A stretch of 64,000 bases of DNA from Silurus meridionalis (GCF_014805685.1 NC_060887.1:35939463-36003462); one strand, 5' to 3'. Counted from the first letter of the stretch, positions 1 to 13,095 are shown. A program made the numbers and translations. The notes: generated by a model from the letters alone, not told the origin.

Positions 1-424
1 AGGGGAAAATTTCTATACAATTCTATTCTATACAATTGTGTGCCTCCAGCTTTGTGGTAACAGTTTGGGGAAGAACCACATATAGCTGGAAAATCCAAGT
101 GTCTTGATACTTTTGTACTTTTTTTTTTACTTTTGTAATGTATATAAGAAATAAAACATGTTGCGCTTTAATTTATATTTATATCAAAATTAACCTGTTA
201 ATAATAACAACGCCTGTGTAACACAATAACGCTAATTAATTTTGAAGGCACTAATTTAATTAATGCAGTGCGCATTTTTGTTTGATCATTTTTAATTAAA
301 AATATAAATAAATAAAAACAATTTTCGCATTTATTCACGACTTCTTTTCTTTACTCATATGAAAAAAACTTAACTGAAATTTTTTTTAATCACTAAGCAT
401 TTGTTTAACTAATGCACCAAGTCT

Positions 425-427
<3 letters not shown>
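1..427. other. AT-rich sequence, nothing recognised
   Basis: AT-rich intergenic or intronic sequence with several short homopolymer runs. I see no repeat family, coding frame or RNA gene. Confidence 0.5.

Positions 428-484
<57 letters not shown>
428..484. repeat. (CA)n microsatellite
   Basis: An uninterrupted CA dinucleotide run of about 28 units, followed by a short TACATATATA stretch. Confidence 0.97.
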
Positions 485-488
<4 letters not shown>

Positions 489-1984
489 TATATATAGCCA
501 TCTTACTTGTTTAAACAGATGTTATCTTCATTGAAGAATATCACTAATGCCTGCTTCTTAGCAAATAATCCAGCAGAGCTCTAAGATTTCCTTATGTCAG
601 GGAGAAGCTCAAATATAAATGTGCTAGGTATTAGTGGGTGTTAATTTCACAGTGGTGAATTTTCTGTTCTGCTTTCCGTCTTAATCCTCTCGCCTTCAAA
701 ACCTATTTTTCTGACCACAGGCTCGACAGCGCGCTTTTTCTTCCACGATGAACGTGATCTGTCCTATTTAACACAGCTGCAGGGGAAGCAGTAGATTAAA
801 CAATAATAAGACCCGATTTGTGGAGGCTTTACAGTAGCACAGGCTGTCATTGAAGCCCTCTGTGTTTCTCAGTCAGTAAAGAATGCCTTCACATCGCTAC
901 AACAATAACAATAATAATCCTTGAACAACTCCTTATTGGTTTTCAGCTTTATCTAAGCAGTGCATTATAGATATCAAGATCTGGATATGATTTGGATTAC
1001 CATGATTACCCACAAAAATATTTATGCTAACAAAGAGGTCAAGATCCTGGCAGGCAAAAAAATTAGACTAAGTTCAAAATTCAGGGCCAAAAGAAGACAG
1101 ATAATATTTCAATAACTTGCCATTTTTCTATAATTCCATACCCCAAGTTCTGAAGTGATCAGCATTCTAGTGCAGTCTCCCCAAATCTATTTATTTGTTA
1201 GTGTTTCTCTGTTTCATCCCAAATGAACATCTCTGTACTTGTATTGAAGGTCACAATAAACAGCAAGCAGCAAATCAATGGGATCGCTATAACATAACAT
1301 AACCTTTTGTTACTCCTTAGAGCTTTTTATTTTATTGTAACTTTTTGCCTTTAACAATCTTGTTTCTGGAACATTCCCCTGAAAAATATGCTGTCTGCAA
1401 AAACAAAAGTTGCACACACACCAATACTGTGTATAACACGGAGTGCAGGTTTCACTGCGCTGTTTTGACAACCTTGTACAAGGTCGCAACGTTTATGTTC
1501 ATCTCCAGTTCCGGTTCATTCAGTTGAATTTATTTCAGGCTTAGATCTGGTGTTGAGAACTAGAGCATCAAACCATCAAATCATAAAGTATAATCTAGCA
1601 CAACCCTTTCAATCAGGTTAAGGTCAGGATTCTATAGTGATCAGTTCAGATGTGAAAATAAGTCCTTGCTCCCTGAAGCTTTTTTTTTTTTTTTTTTTTC
1701 AATTTGAGCCTGACTAATCTCAGAATTGTATTCCTGAAATGTGTCTGTGGTAAGAAAAACTCATTGATTAGATCACTTTTTAGTTCATTCAGGTGCTCCT
1801 GTAACTTTTATTGCTGTGTATTATTGCTGAGTCAAAACCCAAATCAACTGAGCAACCATCTCATACAGAAAGAAAGAGGATTCTATTTAATTTAAAGTTT
1901 AATTTTAATTTTTCATGTTTTGTATTTATGCATTTTAGCACCAGGAAATTATTTCTTCACAAATCCAACACAGCTAAATTTAGA
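485..1984. other. Unannotated AT-rich stretch
   Basis: Mostly unique-looking sequence with one 20-base poly-T run near 1681-1700. The open frames here are short (60-63 codons) and lack any recognisable motif, so I call no gene. Confidence 0.4.
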
Positions 1985-1994
1985 GAGGTAGAAG

Positions 1995-2043
1995 AGGGTT
2001 AAGGGCCTTGCTCAAGGGCCCAACAAAGACAGCTTGGTGGTAC
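1995..2043 (-). repeat. tRNA-derived SINE, short fragment
   Basis: The stretch AAGGGCCTTGCTCAAGGGCC is the signature body of a SINE present in several better copies in this window (for example 41382-41565). Only the central body remains; the tRNA head is lost. Confidence 0.6.
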
Positions 2044-2340
2044 CTTGTTTTGCTATGTGCAGGCTGTGTAGCTATCTGATTATAGTTTCTAGTTTACCCA
2101 CAAATCTAGGAGTCACTGCTGGTCCAACCTGATCCTAGTTTATCCCAGACTTCACTATGCATTAATCTAATTGGGTATATTTAAAAATTTGAGCATCCTG
2201 GTATAAATTGTTACTTAATTTATAAGTCACTTAATCATATATACTGTAAAACTCTAAATTGACATATGGCTAGATGCTAAGGACCCGTTGATGATTGTGG
2301 AGAACGGCAGAAGGTCTTGTGGTATGGTCTGAAGTTTAGT

Positions 2341-2690
2341 TAAAGGGATGCAGTATTTCTTCTTCTGCTATGGTTGAGAAACTGGACAACAAAGCAGTAG
2401 GAAATTCTAGGCTGCATAGTCTTGACATTGTTGGGGAGGAAGTAAAGGTCTCGCAGATTTCCTCAATCTTCTTATCATAGAAGGAGGCAAAGTCTTCAGC
2501 AGCCAGGGAGGATAAATCAGGTGGAGCAGTGGGGTTGAGTAGTGAAGATATTATGTTGTGGAGCTTATGAGGATCTTGTGTAGAGGCCTTAAGCTTTTTT
2601 TTTGTAGATGACAGTTTTAGCAGAACGTATCACATCTGAAGACAATTTGGTCAGGAGTGCACAGTAAGATGCAAGGTGTGTTTCTGATAC
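2341..2690 (-). pseudogene. L2-type LINE relic (region between endonuclease and RT)
   Basis: Read on the minus strand, this gives a protein fragment including the stretches SSDVIRSAKTVIYKKK, DPHKLHNIISSLLNP and SLAAEDFASFYDKKIEEI. That order is typical of the linker between endonuclease and reverse transcriptase in teleost L2-like LINEs. A one-base shift in a run of nine A's breaks the frame between the first two segments. It encodes no functional product. The family call rests on recalled protein style, not on a search. Confidence 0.6.
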
Positions 2691-2757
2691 ATAAAAAAAA
2701 GTTTGCCAAATTCAACAATGAAATTATGAATTTTTTTCTCGTAAACATCTGCCATTT

Positions 2758-3030
2758 CTAGTGCGTCCACCGGTAACCATGTTTTCAGCCTCCATGTTTT
2801 CAGCCTCCTCTGCTTCATCTGTCTGGATCGGTCTACTCCAGAGCTAATTGTTAAACATAGTTCTCTCCAGAGATTAGAGGCTTACTTTGATACCAAGCAT
2901 TTCTATTGATTGTAGCTGATTTAATTTTCAATGTGTAAAGATTTATGGCAAAAAAGGTCAAGGAAAAAAGTCTGAATTGTGAGAAAAGTGCCGTTCCTCC
3001 ATTTTTCATTCTGCAGCGTCTTCTGTGTTC
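2758..3030 (-). repeat. Dispersed repeat R1, copy 1
   Basis: Its reverse complement matches 27056-27440: both contain a block beginning TTTACACATTGAA, then GCTACAATCAATA, the words AAAACATGGTTACCG and, further out, GCAGAATGAAAAATGGAGG. In copy 2 the block lies directly downstream of an LTR. The order and spacing of the sub-blocks differ between copies. I do not recognise the family. Confidence 0.6.
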
Positions 3031-3189
3031 CCGGCCCAGAATGCTCCAAAGTTTAGCGGGTGGTAATAATGGTCCATGGGAAATGCGGTGCTCCACACAC
3101 ATACTGTATAGTAGGCCTGCAATAAAGTTACCAGTGTAACATATACAGTATTGCTAAGTAGGAAAATACCTAGGCATGTAGAAACCTCT

Positions 3190-3894
3190 TACAGGACTGT
3201 GACTTATTCTTTTTTTGGTTTGATGGACCTGCTTATTTCTCCTCTTTCTGCTCCTAAATAAAGCAGTAAATTCTGTTGGTTTCATTAGAATCGTCGCTCA
3301 TATTTTTTTTATGTTGAAGGCTTCCTCATTCTAAGAATTTTAGCTTAATTATTTATCTGCATTTATCATACTCTAGCTGTGTTTTCCACCGACAGTATGT
3401 TCATAATATAATATTTTATTGTAAGTACACAACATCAAATTCTAGCAGCATCATAAACACTTGGTTTTTAGTTGCTTAATGTTCTGTCTCTTCTGAAATA
3501 TGTTCTGTGCTTCAGTCTGTGCCAATTACTGTAGCTAACTGAGAACTTGGGCATGATTTATGATTGTAAATAAGCTGTTCCACTTTATGTTATGTAACAT
3601 ATGCTATATACGTATGTTAACAAAAACAAGTTTTATTTGTTGTGACTAATTAGACAATTTTCTGCTTGGACATATGCATGGACATATAATGAAGCTGAAG
3701 AATGCTGAATGTATAAACATGACAACAAATGACTACCTTTTTTCAACATATTACAGCATGATCTAGAGGAGAAAAACATTCATATAATCTCATCTGCATT
3801 TTAAAAACTTTGCAGATGCTACAGTATGAATAATATATTGAATCCTATTTATGTTCAGGTACAAAAGAGAGGCAATGATTTAATCATCACAAGC
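3190..3894. other. Unannotated AT-rich stretch
   Basis: No repeat family, coding motif or RNA structure stands out. Confidence 0.4.
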
Positions 3895-3917
3895 ATGTGT
3901 GTGTGTGTGTGTGTGTG

Positions 3918-3989
<72 letters not shown>
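3895..3989. repeat. (TG)n-(TA)n compound microsatellite
   Basis: About 12 TG units run directly into about 35 TA units. Confidence 0.97.
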
Positions 3990-3991
<2 letters not shown>

Positions 3992-4006
3992 CTAATTATT
4001 TATAAT

Positions 4007-4090
4007 TAGGGGTGCAACGATACACATAATTCATGGTTCGGAATGTACCTTGTTTAAGTCGTTGTTTGGTTCAATTTTGGTATGTTTAGG
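4007..4090 (+). repeat. Possible hAT-like transposon end
   Basis: The sequence opens with GGGGTGCAACGATACAC and continues with GGTTCGG and TTGGTTCAATTTTGGTA. This resembles the ends of common teleost hAT-type non-autonomous elements. The other end is not identifiable, so this is only a resemblance. Confidence 0.3.
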
Positions 4091-4309
4091 CGGAAGAAAT
4101 GAAAAACAAAATTGCTTGTTGTTTTTTATTAACACAGTTTATTATTATTAACAGTAACATTTACATTATTTAATGCCCTTATCTAGAGCAACATAAAAGT
4201 GTGCTTCAAGTGTCTATTAATGAATGAATCAACACTGGTTTGCTAAATTACAAACTTAAGATACCATTAACCTTTAAGTGAGAGGAATTTTTGTTAACAG
4301 AGAAAAATT

Positions 4310-4398
4310 TGGACTAAAATGTGGAATGCGATGTTCAAAAAGCACATACCATATTTATGACCAGGTGTCCGCAAACTTTTGGCAATATATTGTACAAT
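4310..4398 (+). mobile_element. Tc1-type MITE 3' end
   Basis: A GTGGAATGCGATGTTCAAAA block is followed by AGGTGTCCGCAAACTTTTGG. The same pair of blocks ends the MITE at 36022-36477 and is seen in part at 58370-58650, so it is the 3' end of a Tc1-related short element. Confidence 0.55.
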
Positions 4399-5910
4399 GA
4401 GAAAATTATTGCTTGCATTATAGCAGCTTTAAACAGTTGTTGTCTCAATATTCTTTCTCTGTCTTTGTTTTCCTCACTTTGTCTAATATAAAAGACATCT
4501 GACTTACTAAGAAGTTTCCTGTGTTGTAAACCATTAACACTGAAGACTCCTTTCATAAATGCCTTTATTATTATTCTTGAATTTTATGAATTGACTGCTA
4601 TGCAACTCCTTTGTTAAAAGTCATTACTATAGAAACAAATAATAATAATAATAATAATAAGTACAGTATAAACCTGTAATTGTGACTCAAAACCTTTTGA
4701 CCAATTAGATGTGAGGTTTTGACACCTTTCGTGGTATAAATTCTATTATCTCCTAGTAGGAAATGTCATTTTTGCTACATCTCTTAGGAAGGTGTTGGAC
4801 AGTCTGTACAGCATGATGTGCTTATCATCATGTCGTTATCTCCAGCGTGCCGCTTCTCCATGCCAGCGCTGGAATAAAATGTTCTTCTTTTCCCAGACAT
4901 GATGGATAGCTAGACAAGTGTGATGTTCTCAGGCTTTCCACCCTCGCTCCAATTAATTACATTCCCTATTAGCACCATCTGTCCTGTGTGCTCTGTATTT
5001 TATACCCATTCCATTATTACCATGTTGGCTCTCTTTATATTTATTGGGGAAATCGTTTTTTTTTTCCTGCTTTGCCATACGTGTGATGACCGAATGGGAC
5101 ACATGGGCTGTATTAAAAAAAAATTAGGCACTAAAAAGCATTGTTTAGATCATGATTATTGTATTGAATTTTTTTTATATATTTGATCATCCGTGTTGTA
5201 TTTTCGGCTATGGTCTAATTACCAGGATTTGGAAAGCTTTTTTAGTTTTACTTTAAGAATATGGATGGAGGGAATTCCAGTCGATATGCAATGCATAATT
5301 AAGAGAAAAAATATGCCTTGAGCACTTCTTTTTATGCTTTTCTTCCTTCTCTGGATTAAAAACGTTTTTTTTTTTTTCCTCTCTTTGGATGAATACTATC
5401 TGATATTAAAATAGTTTATTGCTAAATTGTATGTATAAAATGTTATCAATATAATATACAAAAGTACAGGACAGCATTTTTGTAGCTTCTTTTATTCAAA
5501 TAAAGGATTTTTCATAATAAAAAAAGATGAATAAATAAAAAATAAGTATTGTGGAGCTCTCTGGCCTTGAATTGATTTCGATCATGTTCCAGTCAGAAGG
5601 AAGTGATTCTGGTTTGAGCTGTGTATTCAGGAAATCAATGATCTAAAAACACAACAGCACCTTGTGTTTCTGCACTATAGGTAAAGAGCACTGGCTATTT
5701 TTCCTCTAACAGTGAATGGCAGTTGGATAAACAATATATACAGACATACTATAAATTAAATAAGAAATACAAAAATGAATGGCATAGTGTGTTGGAAAGG
5801 AACTGGGCCACTTAGAACATCTTCAATTAGCTTCAAGATCTATTTCTATAGAACTCAAGAACTTAAAAAAAAAGCAGCACTTCAAAAAATCTCCAAAGTA
5901 TTTAGTTTGG
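4399..5910. other. Unannotated AT-rich stretch
   Basis: It contains a short AAT tract near 4640 and small poly-T runs. The 88-codon frame at 4920-5186 has no recognisable domain and rich AT composition; I do not call it a gene. Confidence 0.4.
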
Positions 5911-5911
5911 G

Positions 5912-5916
5912 AAAAA

Positions 5917-5991
<75 letters not shown>
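5912..5991. repeat. Poly-A then (AT)n microsatellite
   Basis: A run of about 14 A's followed by about 33 AT units. It abuts the left end of the Tc1 copy at 5992, which has a TA target; the tract is the probable insertion site. Confidence 0.95.
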
Positions 5992-6959
<968 letters not shown>

Positions 6960-6969
6960 TATATATTTT

Positions 6970-7353
6970 TTTTTACTTAAAATTGCTACGGTACATTGAT
7001 ATAGAATGCATATGTCTGTAATGACATGCATCCTGATCAAGTTTCTTACGTCATAAATATAGTAATGGATTATCTGAAGTGTTTCTTATATTACATTTTA
7101 TGTAATATATTTTACAATATTTTATTGCATTCTTTATCTCTATTTCAGAATTTTTACCATCTTAACACCATTTATCCTTGTCCTTAAAATAGAGCTGTGT
7201 TTACTGTAATACACAAAGCAGTGGGACTGTGTGTATGTCAGTGTGTATTTAAAAGCTACATAAGGTCTCTAGATAAAATAATAATAATAATAAATGCATA
7301 GAGATGCATTTTTCCCTTCCCCGGTGGACAGGTGCAATGGTGTGTAGGAATGG

Positions 7354-7356
<3 letters not shown>
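6970..7356. other. Unannotated AT-rich stretch
   Basis: Only a short AAT tract near 7271 stands out. Confidence 0.4.

Positions 7357-7418
<62 letters not shown>
7357..7418. repeat. (TA)n microsatellite
   Basis: About 31 TA units without interruption. Confidence 0.96.
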
Positions 7419-7420
<2 letters not shown>

Positions 7421-7475
7421 ACCACTATATAATATATAGATCGCTTAACCACTAAGCTACCACCTCCCATTGATT

Positions 7476-7655
7476 GTACATTTACATTTATAGCATTTGG
7501 CAGATGCCTTTATCCAAGAGACTTACATTTGTCTCATGCAACTGAGCAGTGAAGTGATTAAGGGCTTTGCTCAGGGGCCCGGGAGGCTGGAGGCTGGAAT
7601 TTGAACTCATAACCTTCTGATCCAAAGTCTAATGCCACTAAGCTACCATTAGAAA
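7476..7655 (-). mobile_element. tRNA-derived SINE
   Basis: On the minus strand the copy begins with a tRNA-like head, including GGTAGCTTAGTGGC (A-box-like) and GAGTTCAAATTCC (B-box-like). It then runs into the GGGCCCCTGAGCAAAGCCC body and a tail that reads GGCATCTGCCAAATGC. This is the same family as the copies at 41 and 61.7 kb. It is a dead retroposed copy, not a tRNA gene. Confidence 0.75.
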
Positions 7656-7659
7656 CTCC

Positions 7660-8483
7660 TAGATTTTGTCCACTGCAACACATTTGCAATCACCTTCCAG
7701 TCAACGACATTTTATTGTATTGGTCATCAATCCTTCCATAAACTAGGATCCTGCCTTGTGCACAGACACTTCATTTCATGTTGGACCAATATGACTTTAG
7801 TAAGTATTACCACTATTTCACTAATTCTAATAATGATCTGATTAATAATAAACTGAATAAAAAACCTGTGCTTAGAAGGACAACAGGGACTAAAACAATA
7901 TAGCAGTGGAAAAAAAAAGAAAAAGAGAAGGTATTGCCTTCATGAATTAATAAATTGTAATTGCTGGCAGATTGCTGTAGTACAAGAACACAAAAAAATC
8001 ATTTCAGAGTTTGTGGGTATTACAAAATAATCCACTTTATAGTAAAAAAAAAGTACAGTAGATCCACTTAACATGAACTTGCATCATACTACAGAGCAAA
8101 GTTGATCATTTTACAATAACAAAACGACCCTCTTGTTGCAGTCAGCACTTGATACCATTCATCAAGGGGAAATGAGCCAGGTAGTGTGTGTTCCTTATCA
8201 AAACCCATCCAGAGGAAATGGGAGAGAAGTTGTGATTGCAGTATTGATTATGCATACACAACTGCTCACTTAAAATCTCATTAAACACAATGAGCCTCCG
8301 TAAAAATCTGTGTTCTCTCACTTGTGTCAGTGTATAAGTGCATTTTTTATGTTATTTTTTAAATGAGGGATTCTGAAGAAATTATCCTGTTTCTTACAAA
8401 TGAACAGGGAGGGGATTTTGGCAGCTGTGATGCAGCCAGATAGAGAGAGTTGTTTTGGAATGTGTCTCATAATTCTGCTGTAA

Positions 8484-8484
<1 letters not shown>
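7660..8484. other. Unannotated stretch
   Basis: AT-rich, with no recognised repeat, gene or RNA. Confidence 0.4.

Positions 8485-8527
<43 letters not shown>
8485..8527. repeat. (TG)n microsatellite
   Basis: About 21 TG units. Confidence 0.96.
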
Positions 8528-8528
<1 letters not shown>

Positions 8529-8529
<1 letters not shown>

Positions 8530-8951
8530 TTGGGCTGTTAATCGATTCAAATATTTAACCATAATTAATCACATGATTGTCATGAGTTAACTCGATAATC
8601 ACATTTTTATTAACTGTTCTAAATGTACCTATTCAAATTTTTTATACTCAGAACAACAAGATGGATGGAACTTTTGATATGTTTCCAGACGGACGGTTTT
8701 AATTGCCGTTTGTGTTCACTGTGGCAGATTTTGGTGCCTGATATGAGACTTGGTGCAACAGTAAAACAAATGTTTATTTAATAAAGAAAGAACGTTGTGG
8801 ATAAATGTGTGTCATATCTTCATTTTGCCTCTTTTATCATTATTTATTTATATTTTAAATAAAAATGGTAAAACAGAAATGTGGGATGCATAAATCGTGC
8901 ATCAATAAAATTTAAGGCTTTAAAAGGAATTTGCATTATCACGTTATTAAT

Positions 8952-8955
<4 letters not shown>
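8529..8955. mobile_element. Possible non-autonomous DNA element of the TTAATCG type
   Basis: The left side reads GGGCTGTTAATCGATTCAAA and contains several AATTAATCACAT-like words. The right side ends ATTATCACGTTATTAA. The arrangement resembles common teleost MITEs whose ends read GGGCTGT..TTAA. The ends are too diverged to prove an inverted repeat. Confidence 0.35.

Positions 8956-8985
<30 letters not shown>
8956..8985. repeat. (CA)n microsatellite
   Basis: About 15 CA units directly after the element above. Confidence 0.93.
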
Positions 8986-8989
<4 letters not shown>

Positions 8990-10180
8990 AAAACTATTCG
9001 CATCCCAATGCATAGCCACGATTGAAGATGCATGAAGACTCGATTTTGATTTAACACTATTTGATTAAATGGAATAAGAGGCAATGGAATAAATATCCCA
9101 ATGCAATATGCTTTTATGACTTTGGTTCAATTAAACAGCAAATCATAAATGTACTTAATTTGCTTCTATTTTTCTACGCATGACCCTTACACATACACAG
9201 CTTTGTATTGCAAAAAAATTTTTTAAAAGATTAAATAAAACCAATATTTTTTCCCTTTTGTGTCTGCAGGAAGTTGCAGCTCTACCTCTACCATGTTAGT
9301 CTGTATTCTATACTCTCAGGTGGCACCAGCAAAGGTGTAAATACTGGTGATTGCCACCTGCTGACCTCCGGCTCAAGAGTGGTATCACCCATCCTTTTGT
9401 TCTCTTACGCATGTCCAACATTTAATTTACATTTAAAGGTTAACTCCAGTCCATATTTTAAAGGGAAGAACTAAATAAAATATCTGGGCAGAGTTTGCTG
9501 GGGGGGTTTTCTGACTCCGATGAACCCAAAGTGCTTCATGTATTTTGTCACTGCTACGCTGTACGTACTTCTTCATTACGATCATCCTTGTCCTCATAAT
9601 TATATTTTATTAATTAGACCTTGTTTGAAAAGTGTTTGTTACTGTTATTTGTTCTGACATCAAATAGATTAGATATAGATAGATAGATTCTATCCTGAGA
9701 GGTGGAGGCAACAGTCAAGCAGTGGTAAAGGATGGAGGGAGGGTGGTGCAGTGCAGGTAGAAACCTGATGATTCGGTTTTGGCAAGCAATGATCATTTAA
9801 ATCTGATGTAAAAACTACAGGCAGTAGCATAGCATTGGGATGGTGTGGCAGATATTAGAAAGTTCTGGATCAGTTATTGAGAAGGTCAAGAATCATTCAG
9901 AGGCAGATCTGTCAGTGAGTTGCAGTGGTTTAGTCTTGAGGTGTTTGAGGAATTGAACAAGTGCCTGAGTGGATAGAAATGTATCAATTCTCTTGTTGTA
10001 ATGTAGAAATCAAGTGTGTCAGATTAGCAATGTGTAAATAAAAGGATTGTTCATGGTTACTAAGGTTGCATGCACTGAATGAAGGTGAAATCAAAGAGTT
10101 ATGTTTTTAATCAACCAATCAGTACAATGTGAAAAATCAGGTAGACAGTTCCAGAGCTTTAGCGAATGTTTCTGTTGTTA
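8990..10180. other. Unannotated stretch
   Basis: It contains a GATA tract near 9676. A pyrimidine tract ending CTGCAG at 9269 looks like a splice acceptor, but the downstream 66-codon frame has no motif or matching donor that I can support. Confidence 0.4.
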
Positions 10181-10181
10181 C

Positions 10182-10320
10182 ATTTACACTGTTAAGCAGA
10201 TGCTCTTATCTCATTTATTAAACTGAGCAGTTGAGGGTTTAGGGTCTTGCTCAAGGGTTCAACAGCAGAATCCTCAGAACCTTCCAATGAGAAATCCAAC
10301 ACCTTGAACACAGAGGAATT
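10182..10320 (-). repeat. tRNA-derived SINE, degraded
   Basis: The body words AACTGAGCAGTTGAGGGTTT and GGGTCTTGCTCAAGGG match the SINE family found elsewhere here. The tRNA head is largely unrecognisable. Confidence 0.55.
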
Positions 10321-10455
10321 GTTTATTTCTTTTATTAGTTTTTTCTTCTTTTCACTTTTTCTTAAATTTTTCTTTCAGTTTTTTAATTCTGCTTTCCTTC
10401 TTTCTATTCTTTCAATATTTTCTTTTGCTCTTTTACTGTCCCTTTCTTTATTCCT

Positions 10456-10533
10456 TTCTTTCTTCCTTCCTTCCTTCCTTCCTTCCTTCCTTCCTTCCTT
10501 CCTTCCTTCCTTCCTTCCTTCCTTCCTTCCTTC
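10456..10533. repeat. (CTTC)n microsatellite
   Basis: About 19 tetranucleotide units, preceded by a longer TC-rich stretch. The leucine/serine/phenylalanine frame running across it is a by-product of the repeat. Confidence 0.96.
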
Positions 10534-10539
10534 TTTTCT

Positions 10540-11159
10540 AAAATCATGTTCCATTCATGCAACATTTGCATTCCACTTGTGAGTCCAGAAAATTAGATAA
10601 TCATTTATAATTAGAAATCATGTATTTGCATGTTCCTGCATAACAAAGTATTAGCAATTTCCCACTAACTAATACATGATCTACTTAGCATTTTTTAATC
10701 GTCCATTAAATTTCAATAAGATATGTTGTGCAGCCCCATAAAAATATGCTGAGAGCCTCCGCTGCCTTTTTTCTCTCTATTAATTAAGATGTAGCAATAA
10801 ATTACACTTTATGCCTGTAATATACAACAAAATGACCTTGTGTCCGTGGCTAATTTGTACAACTTAATTACATTTTCGCTGTGTTCATAGGACACATCCT
10901 TATTAGTCGATAAAATATGCTTATGTCAAATTATGTGTTTACATTTTTCCCTCTAATTGTTTTGCAAGAGCTGACTGATGGCAGTGTTTAAAATGGAGCT
11001 ATAAATGTTTTAATTGTGTGATTATATATATAAAAAAATAGTGATAAAAAAGAATAATAATAGTTATGTGCTGATAGAGAGACTGTCTGAAATATGGAAA
11101 CCTTATTTTTATTGGTTTTTGAGAGATGTGTATGTTCTCTTTGCTTACATGCAACGGAC
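10540..11159. other. Unique-looking AT-rich stretch with many AATTA words
   Basis: No transposon signature is visible. Several TAATTA/CTTAATTA words cluster between 10770 and 10880, a composition seen in some developmental enhancers. This is only suggestive. Confidence 0.3.
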
Positions 11160-11830
11160 TAAACATACAAGAATTGGACAGTGAATGTAAGAAAGTAAGT
11201 TCTGTGGACAGATGAGTCCAAATGCAACATTTTTGTTTGTAACAGAAGAACATGTGTAAGACAGAGAACAGGAGAGAAGATGTTAGCGGACTGCCTCACC
11301 CACACAGTCAAACATGGAGGTGAAAGTTTAATGGTCTGGGGTTGTTTTAGAGCAGAGGAGGTTTCATATTTATAAGTAAAGGAACCAACATGGCAACCAT
11401 TCCATACCTCAACACTATACAATTCCGTCTGGACTGTGGCTCGTTGGAACCGACTTCACCATACAACAAGACAATGAGCTGAAGTTATGTACTGTAAGTT
11501 TTATTTAGAGACCAAACAGTCGTCAGAAGTGTTATCTTTCATAGAGATAGCTGCCCAGTCACTGCACCTAAATCCTATTGAACTGCTCTGGGATGAACTG
11601 GATCGTATTCCAGCTGAATATTTGGAGAAACAAACTGCCCAGAGTGTGTGAAGCTGTATTCATGCTAAGGAAACATTTTTTTCAGTAAAAAGAATGTTTC
11701 TGTGGAATGTTTATATAGGTCTTATTGTGCATGTGGGTCATTTTGAACAAATTAGTTATTTCATGCTTGGAGACTGAATGTGGCATGAGATGTTCAGAAA
11801 GTACATACCAATCTTTTGGTCTGGTGTACA
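11160..11830 (+). pseudogene. Tc1-like transposon relic (copy b)
   Basis: The plus strand encodes VLWTDESKCNIFV (first catalytic Asp) and TVKHGGESLMVWGCF, followed by sequence reading SPxLNPIELLWDELD in another frame. These are the catalytic landmarks of Tc1 transposases. Stops and frame changes separate them and the N-terminal domain is missing. A related fragment lies at 23127-23480. The right end carries the words GAGATGTTCAGAAAGTACAT and GGTCTGGTGTACAC. Confidence 0.8.
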
Positions 11831-12408
11831 CAATTTTTTTTCTATCTATAGTTTACTATATGTATAGTATACTTTATTTATAGTATACTATAGTTGTCTA
11901 TCTATCAGTTTATTTGTACTGAATAAGATTACGTGACTGATGTCAAGTGTTAAAATCTCTACCAGAAAAAAAGCACAGTATGAGACCAAATCCTGATACC
12001 AGCATCACTACTGTTAAAACCTTCCTTTAGTAATGTTCACCTGGGAAAAAATTTGAAATTCAGGAAAGTATTTATACAGTACCACTAGAATAACTTATAC
12101 AATTGTTTAAAATTGGATTATTTATAAATGTCTATTAAATAGATCAGTTTCAATTATGAATTCAATTTATACCATCAACATTCCTGCATTAATTTGCAAA
12201 ATGCTACTAGTTGCACTTCTGGTAGATGCTAAAGTGCATTTAATTGGTATGTACCTGCAAAGTTTCATTCATTTATATAATGATATAAAGAGTCGGTTAA
12301 GTTGATGATATCAATAATAAATACATAATTACTGGATGGTTAGCTAAATGTAAAAATAAACTTAAAAAAACATTAAAAACAATAAAAATCTAATAATATT
12401 GGGGAAGT

Positions 12409-12627
12409 GGTATCTCAGTAATTAAGACTCTGGGTTACTGATCAGAAGGCCGTAGGCTCAAGCCCCAGTATTACCAAGCTGCCACTCTTTGGCCCTTGTG
12501 CAAGGCCCTAAACACTCTGTGCTCCAGAAGCCATGTAACATGGCTGAGCTTCCAACCATCGCTGGGATATGTAAAGTAAGAATTTTGTTGTGCTGTAATG
12601 TGCATGTGATAAGTATAATGCATCATT
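12409..12627 (+). mobile_element. tRNA-derived SINE (unit A)
   Basis: The head contains AGTGGTATCTCAGTAATTAA (A-box-like) and GTAGGCTCAAGCCCCAG (B-box-like). It is followed by CACTCTTTGGCCCTTGTGCA and a tail ending TGCTGTAATGTGCATGTGAT. It sits immediately upstream of the LTR. It is a degenerate retroposon, not a working tRNA gene. Confidence 0.7.
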
Positions 12628-13095
12628 TGTCCGGATCTACAGGGCACACTGTGCGCACTTCCGGTTTCGCGGCATGCACTTCCGGTTTCGCAGTGAGCAC
12701 TTCCGGGTCGGCGGCCATCTTGCTGTTTTTCCCGCGCCTCCCGGTATATAAGGGCAATCAAGACTTTAGCTCCGGGCCAGATTACCTTACCGGTTTCCTA
12801 GCCCCTAAGATTAGTCTTGCCATCCTGCCTGCTCTGTATCTCTGTATCCTGATCCCTGTTCTTCTCTGCCTCCCTAGTTACCTGGTTTGGACTTTGGACT
12901 GTTTTTGGTTTGTGTTTTGTTCTGCCCTGTATTGCCCTGTTTGCCGGTGCCTTGACCCTGGACTGTTTTTGGATTGTGTTTTTGCCTTTGCCCCTTTGCT
13001 CTACCTTTTAAATTAAAACCTGTTTTCACCTTACTCCTGTGGCATCCTGCATTTGGGTCCTTACTTACCTAGCCCTGCACCCGTGCTCTCTGACA
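12628..13095 (+). mobile_element. LTR of a Ty3/gypsy-like element (unit A)
   Basis: The 468-bp block starts TGTCCGGATC and ends CTCTCTGACA, giving the TG..CA ends of an LTR. It holds a TATATAAGG box at 12745, an ATTAAA polyadenylation-type signal near 13012, and the 3' words GGCATCCTGCATTTGGGTCC. It is followed by an untranslated leader and an ATGGACCCAGC start, the layout of teleost gypsy-like elements. A fragmentary relative with the same GGTCGGCGGC and CATCCTGCATTTGGGTCC words is split across 52291 and 54133. No matching downstream LTR is seen. Confidence 0.8.
12745..12753 (+). promoter_or_regulatory. TATA box of LTR A
   Basis: TATATAAGG lies about 118 bp into the LTR, downstream of GC-rich ACTTCCGG repeats that are plausible ETS-type or GA-binding sites. 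It would direct transcription through the gag-like ORF. Confidence 0.6.

Noticed and set aside
9247..9474. Splice-acceptor-like tract with a 66-codon frame as an exon
   Set aside because: The tract ending CTGCAG is good, but there is no matching donor, no recognisable protein and no neighbouring exon.
12628..13095. Infectious retrovirus with env
   Set aside because: Only an LTR, a short gag-like frame and repeat units are present; there is no pol, no envelope gene and no matching second LTR.
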